The position numbers and the translations under genes were made by a program. Below are positions 24,968 to 32,027 of a DNA stretch of 43,412 bases, in pieces. Positions within the stretch are counted from its first letter, which is position 1; every line of letters begins with the position of its first letter. This stretch comes from Phycisphaerales bacterium (lineage in GTDB: Bacteria; Planctomycetota; Phycisphaerae; Sedimentisphaerales; Anaerobacaceae): NCBI GenBank assembly GCA_003141275.1, contig PLLM01000052.1, positions 1 to 43,412 of the forward strand. Reading direction: 5' to 3'. The notes under the pieces are model-generated. The model was not told the origin of the DNA. It worked only from the letters and a program-made list of their open reading frames with translations, and searched no databases.

Positions 24968-24996
24968 ATTATACGGCCCAGCGATTGAGTCGTCAA
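24968..24996 (-). promoter_or_regulatory. Sigma-70-type promoter of purL
   Basis: On the minus strand the -35 box TTGACG (24996-24991) and the perfect -10 box TATAAT (24973-24968) are separated by exactly 17 nt. Transcription would start near 24961, giving a leader of about 40 nt with GAGGT placed before the GTG start at 24920. This is the clearest promoter in the window. Confidence 0.85.
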
Positions 24997-25056
24997 GAAA
25001 TGTAGCGTTTGGAATAGCGTCAAGTATTATGTGTAGGTTCGGATGACTTCTATTGT

Positions 25057-25120
25057 GTATGGTAACTAATTTAAAGCGGTTACCATACAATATGCTAAAT
25101 TTGTGGTTTTGTATGGTAAC
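25057..25120. promoter_or_regulatory. Three copies of GTATGGTAAC with inverted symmetry, possible operator
   Basis: GTATGGTAAC occurs at 25057-25066 and 25111-25120, and its exact reverse complement GTTACCATAC at 25079-25088. Copies two and three extend the match to 12 nt (TTGTATGGTAAC). The first two form an inverted repeat with a 12-nt spacer, the format of a dimeric repressor site. It lies 60-150 bp upstream of the purL promoter, and on the other side downstream of the unknown secreted protein gene. No regulator gene is adjacent. Confidence 0.5.
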
Positions 25121-25142
25121 AGATTTATTGACTTGGAAGGCA

Positions 25143-25174
25143 ATCCGCCTGCGGCGGATAAAGCCCCGCCCTAC
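25143..25174 (-). repeat. Partial copy of the GTAGGGCGGGGC palindrome family
   Basis: On the plus strand ATCCGCC-TGC-GGCGGAT (25143-25159) is a perfect hairpin. It is followed by AAGCCCCGCCCTAC (25161-25174), the exact reverse complement of the first 14 nt of the element before rplI (2109-2122). The second outer arm is missing, so this is a partial or rearranged copy. Confidence 0.65.
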
Positions 25175-25226
25175 CTACTATCCGCTTTAACAGATATGCT
25201 CGAGCCCATTGTCCGAAGTTGCTACA

Positions 25227-26384
25227 CTACTTCTCATCCTGATATGGGATATCCTTCATATATTCTTGAGTTTGATTTGATGTTGGCGTAACTTGTACGA
25301 CGTGGTTATCTCCATGCGACCGTTGTCGTACACGAATAATAACATCATCATAGACAAGAATTGAAGTTCCCACGTCAGCAGGGGTGCCAACTTTATAATG
25401 TTTGCCCTTAAGCTGAATAACATCAGCCACGCTCATTCCGTACTTCACGCCGCCAACGACCTTCGAATGTTCTTCTATAATTTTTGCTATGGCGAAATCT
25501 TTATCTACCTCATCACAACGAGAAAGATTATATAATGTTATCCAGTCCCACCCTGCTTTTATATGGATTGAAGTCAACTCCGCAATCCAGGCAGTTTTGC
25601 TGTTAAAAGAAACAAGAGCCATTTGATATTCGCGCCATTTACCATTTTCTTTGGTGCGGTATGTAAATCCAAAACCGGGGCGCCAATTCGCCTTATCGCT
25701 TATGTACTTGTTTTTAAGTTTTCTGTACTCTTCAATCGTTATATTTTTCCCCGGGGGCATCGCGTCTCTAAATGCAGGTCTATCCGGAATCTCAAGAACA
25801 ACCTGCATCTTATTCGGGTCGTTAGATGCAGCTCTATCAGCTTCTCTAAGTTTATCGAGGTGCGATTGGATGATTGCATTGGCTTCATCAAGGAGACCCG
25901 GTGAAGGATTGGAACCCGTTCCAATCAAGGTCCACACGTAGAATTGAAGATTGCCTAATTGGAGTGCCGGTGGGGACATCTGATATGCCGGATGATGAGG
26001 CGGCGGCATTGCCTTGCACGAAAGGCTGATAGTAAAGCCATTCTCGCCAAAATCAGATGGAAGAGTACTACTCCACATTCTTTGTGGACGTGTGAAATTA
26101 TGGCTAAATCCGCACGAAATTGCATCTTCTGATTGAATTATTGCTTTATCTTTGCTGTATCCCACCATCTCTGGATATTTGGACGAAATCTTTGCGAGTG
26201 CATCTGCAAAGCTGTTGAAAACAGGCGCAAGGGCCTGAAGTCGTTGTTCCGGGGTGAGCGGCTGAGGCGGCCTTTCTTCCTTAGGCGACTTTAAGTAAGC
26301 GACTCCATCATTCGAACTATTGCAGTTGACGCAAACCAGCAAACTGGAAAGAATGCCCGCAATAACAAAATACTTATTCATCAT
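25227..26384 (-). CDS. Secreted protein of unknown function
   Basis: 385 aa, not recognised. The first 20-22 residues form a signal peptide with a hydrophobic core (YFVIAGILSSLLVCV) and Cys residues at 18 and 21; the surroundings are not a good lipobox, so lipidation is uncertain. The body has no transmembrane segment. Near the C-terminus GVKYGMSVADVIQLKGKHY followed by a beta-rich end resembles the SmpA/BamE-like beta-alpha fold, but this is weak. Two adjacent ATGs (26384 and 26381) are possible; AGGGAG lies 4 and 7 nt before them, which slightly favours the second. It lies between tyrA and purL on the same strand, separate from both. Confidence 0.75.
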   Translation of the reverse strand: MMNKYFVIAGILSSLLVCVNCNSSNDGVAYLKSPKEERPPQPLTPEQRLQALAPVFNSFADALAKISSKYPEMVGYSKDKAIIQSEDAISCGFSHNFTRPQRMWSSTLPSDFGENGFTISLSCKAMPPPHHPAYQMSPPALQLGNLQFYVWTLIGTGSNPSPGLLDEANAIIQSHLDKLREADRAASNDPNKMQVVLEIPDRPAFRDAMPPGKNITIEEYRKLKNKYISDKANWRPGFGFTYRTKENGKWREYQMALVSFNSKTAWIAELTSIHIKAGWDWITLYNLSRCDEVDKDFAIAKIIEEHSKVVGGVKYGMSVADVIQLKGKHYKVGTPADVGTSILVYDDVIIRVRQRSHGDNHVVQVTPTSNQTQEYMKDIPYQDEK

Positions 26385-26436
26385 TTTTCTCCCTCTATGT
26401 ATCCAACACCGAAGGCGAGAATTTTAGGTTTTTTAG

Positions 26437-26457
26437 GTGGTCGCAAAATGCGGCCAC
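26437..26457 (-). other. Stem-loop downstream of tyrA
   Basis: GTGGTCGC (26437-26444) pairs with GCGGCCAC (26450-26457) around five nucleotides, with one G-T pair. It lies 8 nt after the tyrA stop on the minus strand, before the next gene on that strand. No T-run follows on the minus strand, so it may stabilise the 3' end rather than terminate. Confidence 0.4.
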
Positions 26458-26464
26458 ATAGGCG

Positions 26465-27337
26465 TTAAATCAGTTCCTTCCTGTTCATTTTGTATTTTAC
26501 GAGCTTGCTGCGTTTTGTTCTTGCGGCGTCGAGGAGCTTTTCAATCCGTTTTCTGTCGCCTGAACGAATGGCCTTTTTAAGTTTCGTAAGCTCGGCGGTC
26601 AATCGGTCAATTCCGCGAACGGTATTTTGAGCGTTGGTCATCAGCACATCCGCCCAGATATTGGCCGGGCCTGAAGCGATTCGCGAACTATCCATAAAGC
26701 CCTTGCCCGCGAATTTCAATTCTTCCGCATTACTGGCATTGACTAATGCAGCAGCGGTTATGTGCGGCAAATGACTAACGTCGGCGAAGATACGGTCGTG
26801 TCGGGCGGGCGTCATTATTTTAACGAAACATCCCAGCGAAGACCAGAAATCTTTGACGATTCGCAGCGAGCGTTTGTCTGTGTTTTTAGCAGTTGTGAGA
26901 ATGCAAAGCGCCTTGTAGAAAAGGTCGTCTCTGCAAAACTCGACGCCACGTTGTTCGGAGCCGGCGATTGGATGCGAGCCGACGTAGTGAACATTTTTTG
27001 GCAGGCATTTGTCGGCCCAGCGATGGGGCATTATCTTTGTTGAACCGACGTCTGTAACGATGCAGCCGGCGGGAAGCGCATCGGCGATTTGGCAAAATGT
27101 TTCTTCGAAGTTGCCTATAGGCGTTGCGAGGATGACTAAATCGGCGTTTTTGACGCTTGCTTTTATGTCGTCGAAGACCTCATCGACTACTTTTAGCTGG
27201 CGTGCCTTTGCGCGGGTGCTCGCCCGATGGGAAAACCCCGCTGTTTTTACGCCGGAGAGCGCCTGCGATACGGCTAAACCCACGGAACCGCCCAATAAAC
27301 CCAATCCGATGACCGTTATTTTTCTTAAGTGCTTCAT
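26465..27337 (-). CDS. tyrA: Prephenate/arogenate dehydrogenase
   Basis: 290-aa TyrA, the NAD(P)-dependent oxidative decarboxylation step of tyrosine synthesis. The Rossmann motif GLGLLGGSVG is at 11-20, ILATPIGNFEE at 69-79 and the family signature VGSHPIAGSEQRGVEF at 119-134, which includes the catalytic-type His122. The second-domain helix SHLPHITAAALV and the end-domain RIASGPANIWADVL are also conserved. There is no ACT or chorismate-mutase domain, so feedback control must act elsewhere or not at all. It has a short Lys/Arg-rich tail. It is divergent from accA across 249 bp. Confidence 0.93.
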   Translation of the reverse strand: MKHLRKITVIGLGLLGGSVGLAVSQALSGVKTAGFSHRASTRAKARQLKVVDEVFDDIKASVKNADLVILATPIGNFEETFCQIADALPAGCIVTDVGSTKIMPHRWADKCLPKNVHYVGSHPIAGSEQRGVEFCRDDLFYKALCILTTAKNTDKRSLRIVKDFWSSLGCFVKIMTPARHDRIFADVSHLPHITAAALVNASNAEELKFAGKGFMDSSRIASGPANIWADVLMTNAQNTVRGIDRLTAELTKLKKAIRSGDRKRIEKLLDAARTKRSKLVKYKMNRKELI

Positions 27338-27356
27338 AATAAAGACCTTACAAACG

Positions 27357-27451
27357 TTAGCGAACAGCGGGCAGCGTACAGCGTTCAGTTTCGGCTGACC
27401 CAGTATAGCCGTTAAACCTATCTATATACCCGCTACACGCTATCCGCTAAC
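27357..27451. repeat. Degenerate AGCG/CGCTATCCGC low-complexity sequence between tyrA and accA
   Basis: The left part is built of AGCGAACAGCGG, AGCGTACAGCG units and the right part of CCCGCTACACGCTATCCGC units, roughly opposite in sense. Related phrases occur at 2958-3014 (after rplI) and 40955-40989 (between mutL and gpmI). All are outside genes or overlap only a stop codon. Confidence 0.6.
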
Positions 27452-27586
27452 AGGTGTCAGTGTCAATTTTTTTCTTTCATTTGGGGCGAGTTAATGCTAC
27501 TATGGTTGTCCGCTCGATAGATATCAAATGATAAACAATCGCACCACCTGTGTGCTTATATTGTGAGTAAGGCAGATTAAGAACGA

Positions 27587-28666
27587 ATGGCGATAGCGCA
27601 AGATAAAAATCCCGGAAAAATCGGGGAAGGCGATTACCTCGATTTTGAGCAGAAGGTGGCGGACTTTGACCGCCAGATGGACGAGCTGCGCCGTCTAAGC
27701 TCCGTAAAAGGGATTGATTATTCTGTGGAGATTCGCCAGATTCAACAGGAACAAGTGGCCGAGCTTAAGCAAATCTATTCACAACTCACCGCCTGGCAGA
27801 CGGTGCAAGTGGCGCGACACCCCAAGAGGCCCCTGCTGCCGGATTACCTTAACCTGATGGTGAAGGACTTCCGCGAGCTTCACGGCGACAGGTGTTTTGG
27901 CGACGACCGGGCGATGGTTACGGGGTTCGGCCAGATAGGCAGAGAAAAAGTTCTTGTCGTCGGCCAGAACAAAGGACGCGGGCTGAAGGAGAAGGTGGCG
28001 TGTAATTTCGGCTGCGCTAATCCGGAAGGTTATCGCAAGGCGATGGCCAAGATGAAATTCGCGGCGAAATTCGGCATACCCGTTGTTACGCTCATCGACA
28101 CTCCCGGGGCATATCCGGGAATCGGGGCCGAGGAGCGGGGCCAGGCGCAGGCGATAGCGGTCAATCTTTTCGAGATGTCCCGACTGCCGGTGCCGGTAAT
28201 CTGTATCTGCATAGGCGAAGGTGGCTCGGGCGGGGCGCTTGGCATAGGCGTTGGCGATCGCCTCGCTATGCTTGAGTACGCGTATTATTCAGTAATCAGC
28301 CCCGAAGGTTGTGCGGGCATTTTGTGGCGTGACGGCTCGCAGGCGCCCGAGGCGGCAGAGGCGCTTAAGCTCACCAGCAAAGACCTGCTCAAACTGAAAC
28401 TCGTCGATGAGGCGATTGTCGAGCCCTTAGGCGGCGCTCATCGAAACATCCACGATACCGTTTATAACGTCGAGCAATATATCATCAGAACGCTCGCGGC
28501 CCTCAAGCGAACAAAACTTGAGACACTGCTGGAAAACAGATACGCGAAACTGCGTGCGGTAGGCAGTGAGCCGACGGCGGTGCTGCGTGATAAAGCGAAC
28601 AAGACGAAGATAAAGACCATCGAGATTAAACGCGCCAGGCCCAAATCGGTGTCCGCAAAAGCGTAA
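27587..28666 (+). CDS. accA: Acetyl-CoA carboxylase carboxyltransferase subunit alpha
   Basis: 359 aa, a little above the usual 320 because of a basic C-terminal tail. With AccD it transfers carboxyl from biotin to acetyl-CoA to form malonyl-CoA, the first step of fatty acid synthesis. The N-terminal segment YLDFEQKVADFDRQMDELR, QTVQVARHPKRP, DFRELHGDRCFGDDRA, LIDTPGAYPGIGAEERGQ and CIGEGGSGGALGIGVGD, then YYSVISPEGCAGILWRD, are all conserved AccA features. AccD is not nearby. The Shine-Dalgarno sequence is weak (AAGGCAG, 14 nt ahead). Convergent with the DksA-type gene. Confidence 0.96.
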   Translation: MAIAQDKNPGKIGEGDYLDFEQKVADFDRQMDELRRLSSVKGIDYSVEIRQIQQEQVAELKQIYSQLTAWQTVQVARHPKRPLLPDYLNLMVKDFRELHGDRCFGDDRAMVTGFGQIGREKVLVVGQNKGRGLKEKVACNFGCANPEGYRKAMAKMKFAAKFGIPVVTLIDTPGAYPGIGAEERGQAQAIAVNLFEMSRLPVPVICICIGEGGSGGALGIGVGDRLAMLEYAYYSVISPEGCAGILWRDGSQAPEAAEALKLTSKDLLKLKLVDEAIVEPLGGAHRNIHDTVYNVEQYIIRTLAALKRTKLETLLENRYAKLRAVGSEPTAVLRDKANKTKIKTIEIKRARPKSVSAKA

Positions 28667-28745
28667 GCTGCGCAGTTCAGTTGAAGCGGGAAGATGGGTT
28701 TACTAAATATTTCAGAGACCAGGTGCTGATAGTTATTTTTCCGGG

Positions 28746-29291
28746 TTATTCTTCTGGGCCGCTGTCGTGGTCAAAACCGCTGCCACTGTCGGCTTCCGGT
28801 TCGTCTTCGCCTTCTTCGTCGGAATCCGGTTCGGTGCCGGCTTCATAAGGCGGAATTTCGCCTATTTCCCCGGGTTCGCCCTCAACCAGCCGACCTCTCT
28901 CTTTTAGCTCCGCACAGACGACACAGTAACGCGCCCAGGGTATGGCGTTTAGACGGGCCTTGGAGATTGACTCGCCCTTACCTTCACAAACGCCGAATGT
29001 CCCTTCGCCGATACGGCCAAGCGCGTCGGTGATTTCCTTTAGCATCTTCTTTTCGCTATCCATCAGGTCCAGCGAGAATTCCTGCTCAAAGTTGTCTGAG
29101 CCGGCGTCGGCCATATGGAAGGGCATACTCGACAACTCGCTTCGCTCCTTCTTGAAAGTTTCATCTTCCATAGTGGAGACGTTGCCGAGCAGCTCGCGGC
29201 GCTTGGCGAGCAGCAGTTCCCTGAATTTCTCAATCTCTGCCGCCGTCAATCCGTTTTTGCTGCTTTTACTATTGTTTTTTCGCTTTGCCAT
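28746..29291 (-). CDS. DksA/TraR family protein with a broken zinc finger
   Basis: 181 aa. DksA/TraR proteins bind RNA polymerase in the secondary channel and adjust initiation. After a basic N-terminus (MAKRKNN), a coiled-coil region (about 15-85) is followed by the zinc-finger region GVCEGKGESISKARL and PWARYCVVCAE, and a long acidic tail (about 135-181). The first CxxC pair is incomplete: Cys102 is kept but Lys105 stands where the second Cys belongs (codon 28979-28977); Cys123 and Cys126 are intact. The start at 29291 is chosen because the N-terminal extension from 29342 is unlike the family. A candidate promoter lies 100-127 bp upstream. Confidence 0.85.
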   Translation of the reverse strand: MAKRKNNSKSSKNGLTAAEIEKFRELLLAKRRELLGNVSTMEDETFKKERSELSSMPFHMADAGSDNFEQEFSLDLMDSEKKMLKEITDALGRIGEGTFGVCEGKGESISKARLNAIPWARYCVVCAELKERGRLVEGEPGEIGEIPPYEAGTEPDSDEEGEDEPEADSGSGFDHDSGPEE

Positions 29292-29390
29292 TTTTCTACC
29301 AATCTGTCCGTTCAATGATAACTCAAGCTCAGCGCTGCTCACTCGGTTAAAGGTTTGCCCACTGATATATACGTAAAAGTCGGACGCCAG

Positions 29391-29418
29391 ATTATATGAA
29401 TCTTTTGCTGGCCCACAA
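29391..29418 (-). promoter_or_regulatory. Candidate promoter of the DksA-type gene
   Basis: On the minus strand a perfect -10 box TATAAT (29396-29391) follows TTGTGG (29418-29413) after 16 nt. The -35 box matches at 3 of 6 positions. It leaves a leader of about 95 nt to the ATG at 29291. Confidence 0.45.
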
Positions 29419-29568
29419 CTAAATTCCGCCGGGCAAAAATTTATTTCGACAGAAACACCTTCCCACTTGCCTCAAAAGCCGGAGTAATTGACGAAATTCG
29501 CTTCCTGTGGGCAAAATAACGCTCGGTCTTTTAGATAACCTGTCCGAGAGCATATTTAGTAGTGGTAT

Positions 29569-30039
29569 CTAACGGGTCGAGCTATCCAAGACGAATGTTA
29601 CCGGCCCATCGTTGATGCTCGATACCTGCATATTTGCGCCAAAAACGCCCTTGGCGACCTTTAAACCATTCCCGATAATCAACTGGGCCGTTTTGTCATA
29701 AAGTTGTTCGGCCATTGCTGGTTCGGCGGCACCATCGAAACCGGGCCTGCGGCCCTTGCGGCAGTCGCCCTGGAGCGTGAAATTGCTGACTAATAAAACC
29801 TGGCCCGCGATGTCCAGCACGCTACGATTCATTTTGCCTGCCCTGAGCGAAGTCGAAGGGTCCTCATCGTCCTCAAATATCCTCAGATTGACGAGCTTTT
29901 CAGCCATAAATGCCGCGTCGCTATCGCTGTCGGCCTTTCCAACGCCTAAATACACAAGCAGCCCCCTGCCGATTTGACCGACGATTTGCCCATCTACTTC
30001 GACGGTTGCACTTGATACTCTTTGTATGACAGCCCGCAT
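29569..30039 (-). CDS. dtd: D-aminoacyl-tRNA deacylase with a small in-frame insert
   Basis: 156 aa against the usual 145-150. It hydrolyses D-aminoacyl-tRNA and glycyl-tRNA(Ala) as chiral proofreading. Conserved parts are [44 protein letters not shown] (in place of the usual SQFTL) and [11 protein letters not shown], carrying the Gly-cisPro-type segment. Between EDDE and GKMN, where the family has a tight turn, eight extra residues DPSTSLRA (60-67) are present, encoded by a short repeat-like tract (29839-29862). Both flanks are normal. Divergent from the zinc-ribbon membrane protein gene. Confidence 0.94.
   Translation of the reverse strand: MRAVIQRVSSATVEVDGQIVGQIGRGLLVYLGVGKADSDSDAAFMAEKLVNLRIFEDDEDPSTSLRAGKMNRSVLDIAGQVLLVSNFTLQGDCRKGRRPGFDGAAEPAMAEQLYDKTAQLIIGNGLKVAKGVFGANMQVSSINDGPVTFVLDSSTR
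29839..29862 (-). repeat. 24-nt in-frame repeat-like insert in dtd
   Basis: In dtd sense the tract reads GACCCTTCGACTTCGCT followed by CAGGGCA, with CCCT and AGGG at its ends. It encodes DPSTSLRA between otherwise adjacent conserved Dtd residues. I recall the CCTTCGACTTCGCTCAGG phrase as a frequent short repeat in environmental genomes; no second full copy is in this window. The length is a multiple of three, so the frame is kept. Confidence 0.7.
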
Positions 30040-30189
30040 ACCGGCGGATTATAGCCGATAACTGAATCCGACAAAACCCCTTACTCACCGAACACTTAAG
30101 ACGAGCGGGGAAACCGTAACTTTTGTCGCCAACCATTAAGCCGGTGCCCTTTTCATCCGATATCCTAGTACGCCATAAAGGGTTACAAA

Positions 30190-31170
30190 ATGTCGAATCA
30201 GGTGTTTGATATACAGCAGGACATTGCTCGGCAAGTTCCCAAAGATGAACTATACGGCCTTGCCGTGGACACGACGGTTTTATTCTCGGACCATAAAGGT
30301 AATTACAAAAGACAGATTGAAGCGCATCAGCGAAATCTTTTAGCCAAACTGAGTTTTCTTGCGCCGTTTCTTGAGCCAGGCGAAAAAATCCTGCACGTTA
30401 TATCCGGATGCTCGCAGGCGACCTTCGTCGAGCAGCTGCTCACGGGTCTATTGCTTGGGCCGCTCAAGCAGTCCTTGTTCGCAGTTACCAACAGGCGCAT
30501 CCTGCACGTGCCGACCACGCGGGCCCTGCGGCACCGCTGGTCTATTGCGCAAATTGTATATGCTGATTGTCGTTATTTTCGCGTAAGATGGGCGACGCTT
30601 ATTGTCAAATACAAGAGCGGGCGAACCGAAAGATTCTGCGGCATTGGCCGGGGGGGCAGAAAGAAAGCGAGGGCGCTGCTCAAAGATGTGCCTCTCGATG
30701 GCCGGTCAAGCCCGACGATGGAAAGAACGCATCTGTGCCCCAGGTGCACCAAACTGCTTATAAAGGACTATTACGCCTGTCCGAACTGTTCGCTGGAATT
30801 CAAGGACAAGTCCCGGGCCACGATGCTTTCGATAATATTCCCCGGCGGCGGCTATTTCTATACGCGGCATCCGATAATCGGTATTATTGAAGCTGTTATG
30901 GAAACAATTGTTTTTCTTTTGCTGGTAACGGCAACGATAGCGTTCTCGCTCAGCTCCCCTTCCGCTCCGAGGAGCATCATTCAGGCAATTATGTTGTGCG
31001 CCATAGTTCTGGGCTTTGAAAAAATGGCTACTGCCATGTTTTCCAGCAAATGCGTTGAAGAGTTCATTCCGAAGCAGCATCGAGTCGAAGTGCTTATCGA
31101 CCAGTCGCCGGCTCATCAGTCTTCAGTTAAGCCAGAAGAGATGCTCGCCACCGGCTGGCGCTCTCGCTAA
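30190..31170 (+). CDS. Membrane protein with PH-like domain and zinc ribbon, function unknown
   Basis: 326 aa, not recognised as a named family. The N-terminal half (about 30-170) looks like a bacterial PH-like domain: it starts EPGEKILHVISG, then LFAVTNRRILHVPT, and a closing RTERFCGIGRGG before a helix. A zinc ribbon follows, CPRC and CPNC at about 183-201. Two or three hydrophobic segments occupy about 212-285 (IIFPGGGYFYTRHP is reminiscent of TM2-type membrane hairpins). A Gln/Ser-rich tail ends the protein. Divergent from dtd and 857 bp ahead of parB, so its neighbours give no clue. Confidence 0.75.
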   Translation: MSNQVFDIQQDIARQVPKDELYGLAVDTTVLFSDHKGNYKRQIEAHQRNLLAKLSFLAPFLEPGEKILHVISGCSQATFVEQLLTGLLLGPLKQSLFAVTNRRILHVPTTRALRHRWSIAQIVYADCRYFRVRWATLIVKYKSGRTERFCGIGRGGRKKARALLKDVPLDGRSSPTMERTHLCPRCTKLLIKDYYACPNCSLEFKDKSRATMLSIIFPGGGYFYTRHPIIGIIEAVMETIVFLLLVTATIAFSLSSPSAPRSIIQAIMLCAIVLGFEKMATAMFSSKCVEEFIPKQHRVEVLIDQSPAHQSSVKPEEMLATGWRSR

Positions 31171-31365
31171 ATCGCAGATTCTCAGTAGATTCCCAAATAT
31201 AAAGGGTTGCTAACGGCAACTGCGTTCCCCTTACTCAACAATATCCACAGCGGCATTATTATAGGGCGTCAAAGACACCAACGGGTTATTGGTGTAAATA
31301 CAACAAATATAAACGCTACTTATCATCTAAAGGGAAAACGAAAAGAATAATTAATATCTTAGAGA

Positions 31366-31381
31366 TGTTTCACGTGAAACA
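31366..31381. promoter_or_regulatory. parS centromere site 1 (perfect consensus)
   Basis: TGTTTCACGTGAAACA is the full 16-nt palindromic consensus bound by chromosomal ParB proteins, here extended by A and T to an 18-nt palindrome. It lies 650 bp upstream of parB. ParB loads here as a CTP-dependent clamp and spreads along the DNA. Confidence 0.97.
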
Positions 31382-31854
31382 TGGCTAAGCGGAAGAGGCA
31401 TTGCTTATTGATTAGCCATAGCAATCAAAATAGCTGCCGCCCTTTCGGCTCGAGCGAATCCGGCAAATAGGCGAACCCAAAGTTCAGCACCAGCAACAAG
31501 ATAATGGAGCCGGGTTAGAGATGAAGAAGTGCAGCGTTATTGCTACTCTGGCATGGTGGCCTCAAGAGGTTGCAATGCGGCACATAGGGGGCTCTTGATG
31601 GGTGAATTTAACCAGTGGAGTTTTGCACTGTATGGATGGACGGGAATGAAGGAATAACAGAAATTTGATGGTGTTGCTGGTTGCGCCCATTTTCTACCGA
31701 CTGAGCGCATAGGCATACCTTGTATCTGGAAGATGCTCCACCTGCCACAGCAAATCCTGTACTGTTTCTCCAGCAACCAGGCAATCTATACCACGATAAA
31801 AGAATTGTAAATCCACAGGGCTGCTGGGACGCACAATCCTGGCCCAATTACAAA

Positions 31855-31870
31855 AGTTTCACGTGAAACA
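31855..31870. promoter_or_regulatory. parS centromere site 2 (15 of 16)
   Basis: AGTTTCACGTGAAACA keeps the 14-nt core palindrome GTTTCACGTGAAAC and differs from consensus only at the first base. It lies 157 bp before parB and 489 bp from site 1, so ParB bound here might also affect its own promoter. Confidence 0.95.
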
Positions 31871-32027
31871 TTTTTTTCACATAAGGGCAATTTTGTCTGG
31901 CAACACTGGAGAGTTTACGCTACAAACACCGAAATATTTTATGAAGACCTCAATTGGGATGGTATTTGAAATAACCTGAAGCCATGGTTGGCACAGGGAA
32001 AATTTAGATTTTAGAAGGAGCGAAACA

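Larger units (their letters stand above)
24921..25226. other. 306-bp gap upstream of purL
   Basis: It carries the purL promoter (24968-24996), a threefold 10-nt motif with inverted symmetry (25057-25120) and a partial dispersed palindrome (25143-25174). The rest shows no coding signal or RNA gene. Confidence 0.6.
31171..32027. other. 857-bp gap carrying two parS sites, no clear gene
   Basis: AT-richer than the flanking genes. Two parS sites (31366 and 31855) bracket most of it. No full gene is convincing. On the minus strand there are short open stretches with protein-like composition, at 31405-31536 (ending GFARAERAAAILIAMANQ), 31543-31776 and 31694-31834 (including YRGIDCLVAGETVQDLLW), in different frames and interrupted by stops. 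They could be remains of a decayed gene or chance. Single near-matches to a DnaA box (ATATCCACA near 31246; AAATCCACA near 31810) are too few to call an origin. No parA sequence was recognised. Confidence 0.5.

Noticed and set aside
31171-32027. Replication origin
   Set aside because: parS sites suggest proximity, but only two poor DnaA-box matches and no dnaA, dnaN or clear AT-rich unwinding repeat are present.
31171-32027. Structural RNA gene (RNase P, tmRNA, SRP RNA) in the long gap
   Set aside because: None of the conserved core sequences of these RNAs was found on either strand.
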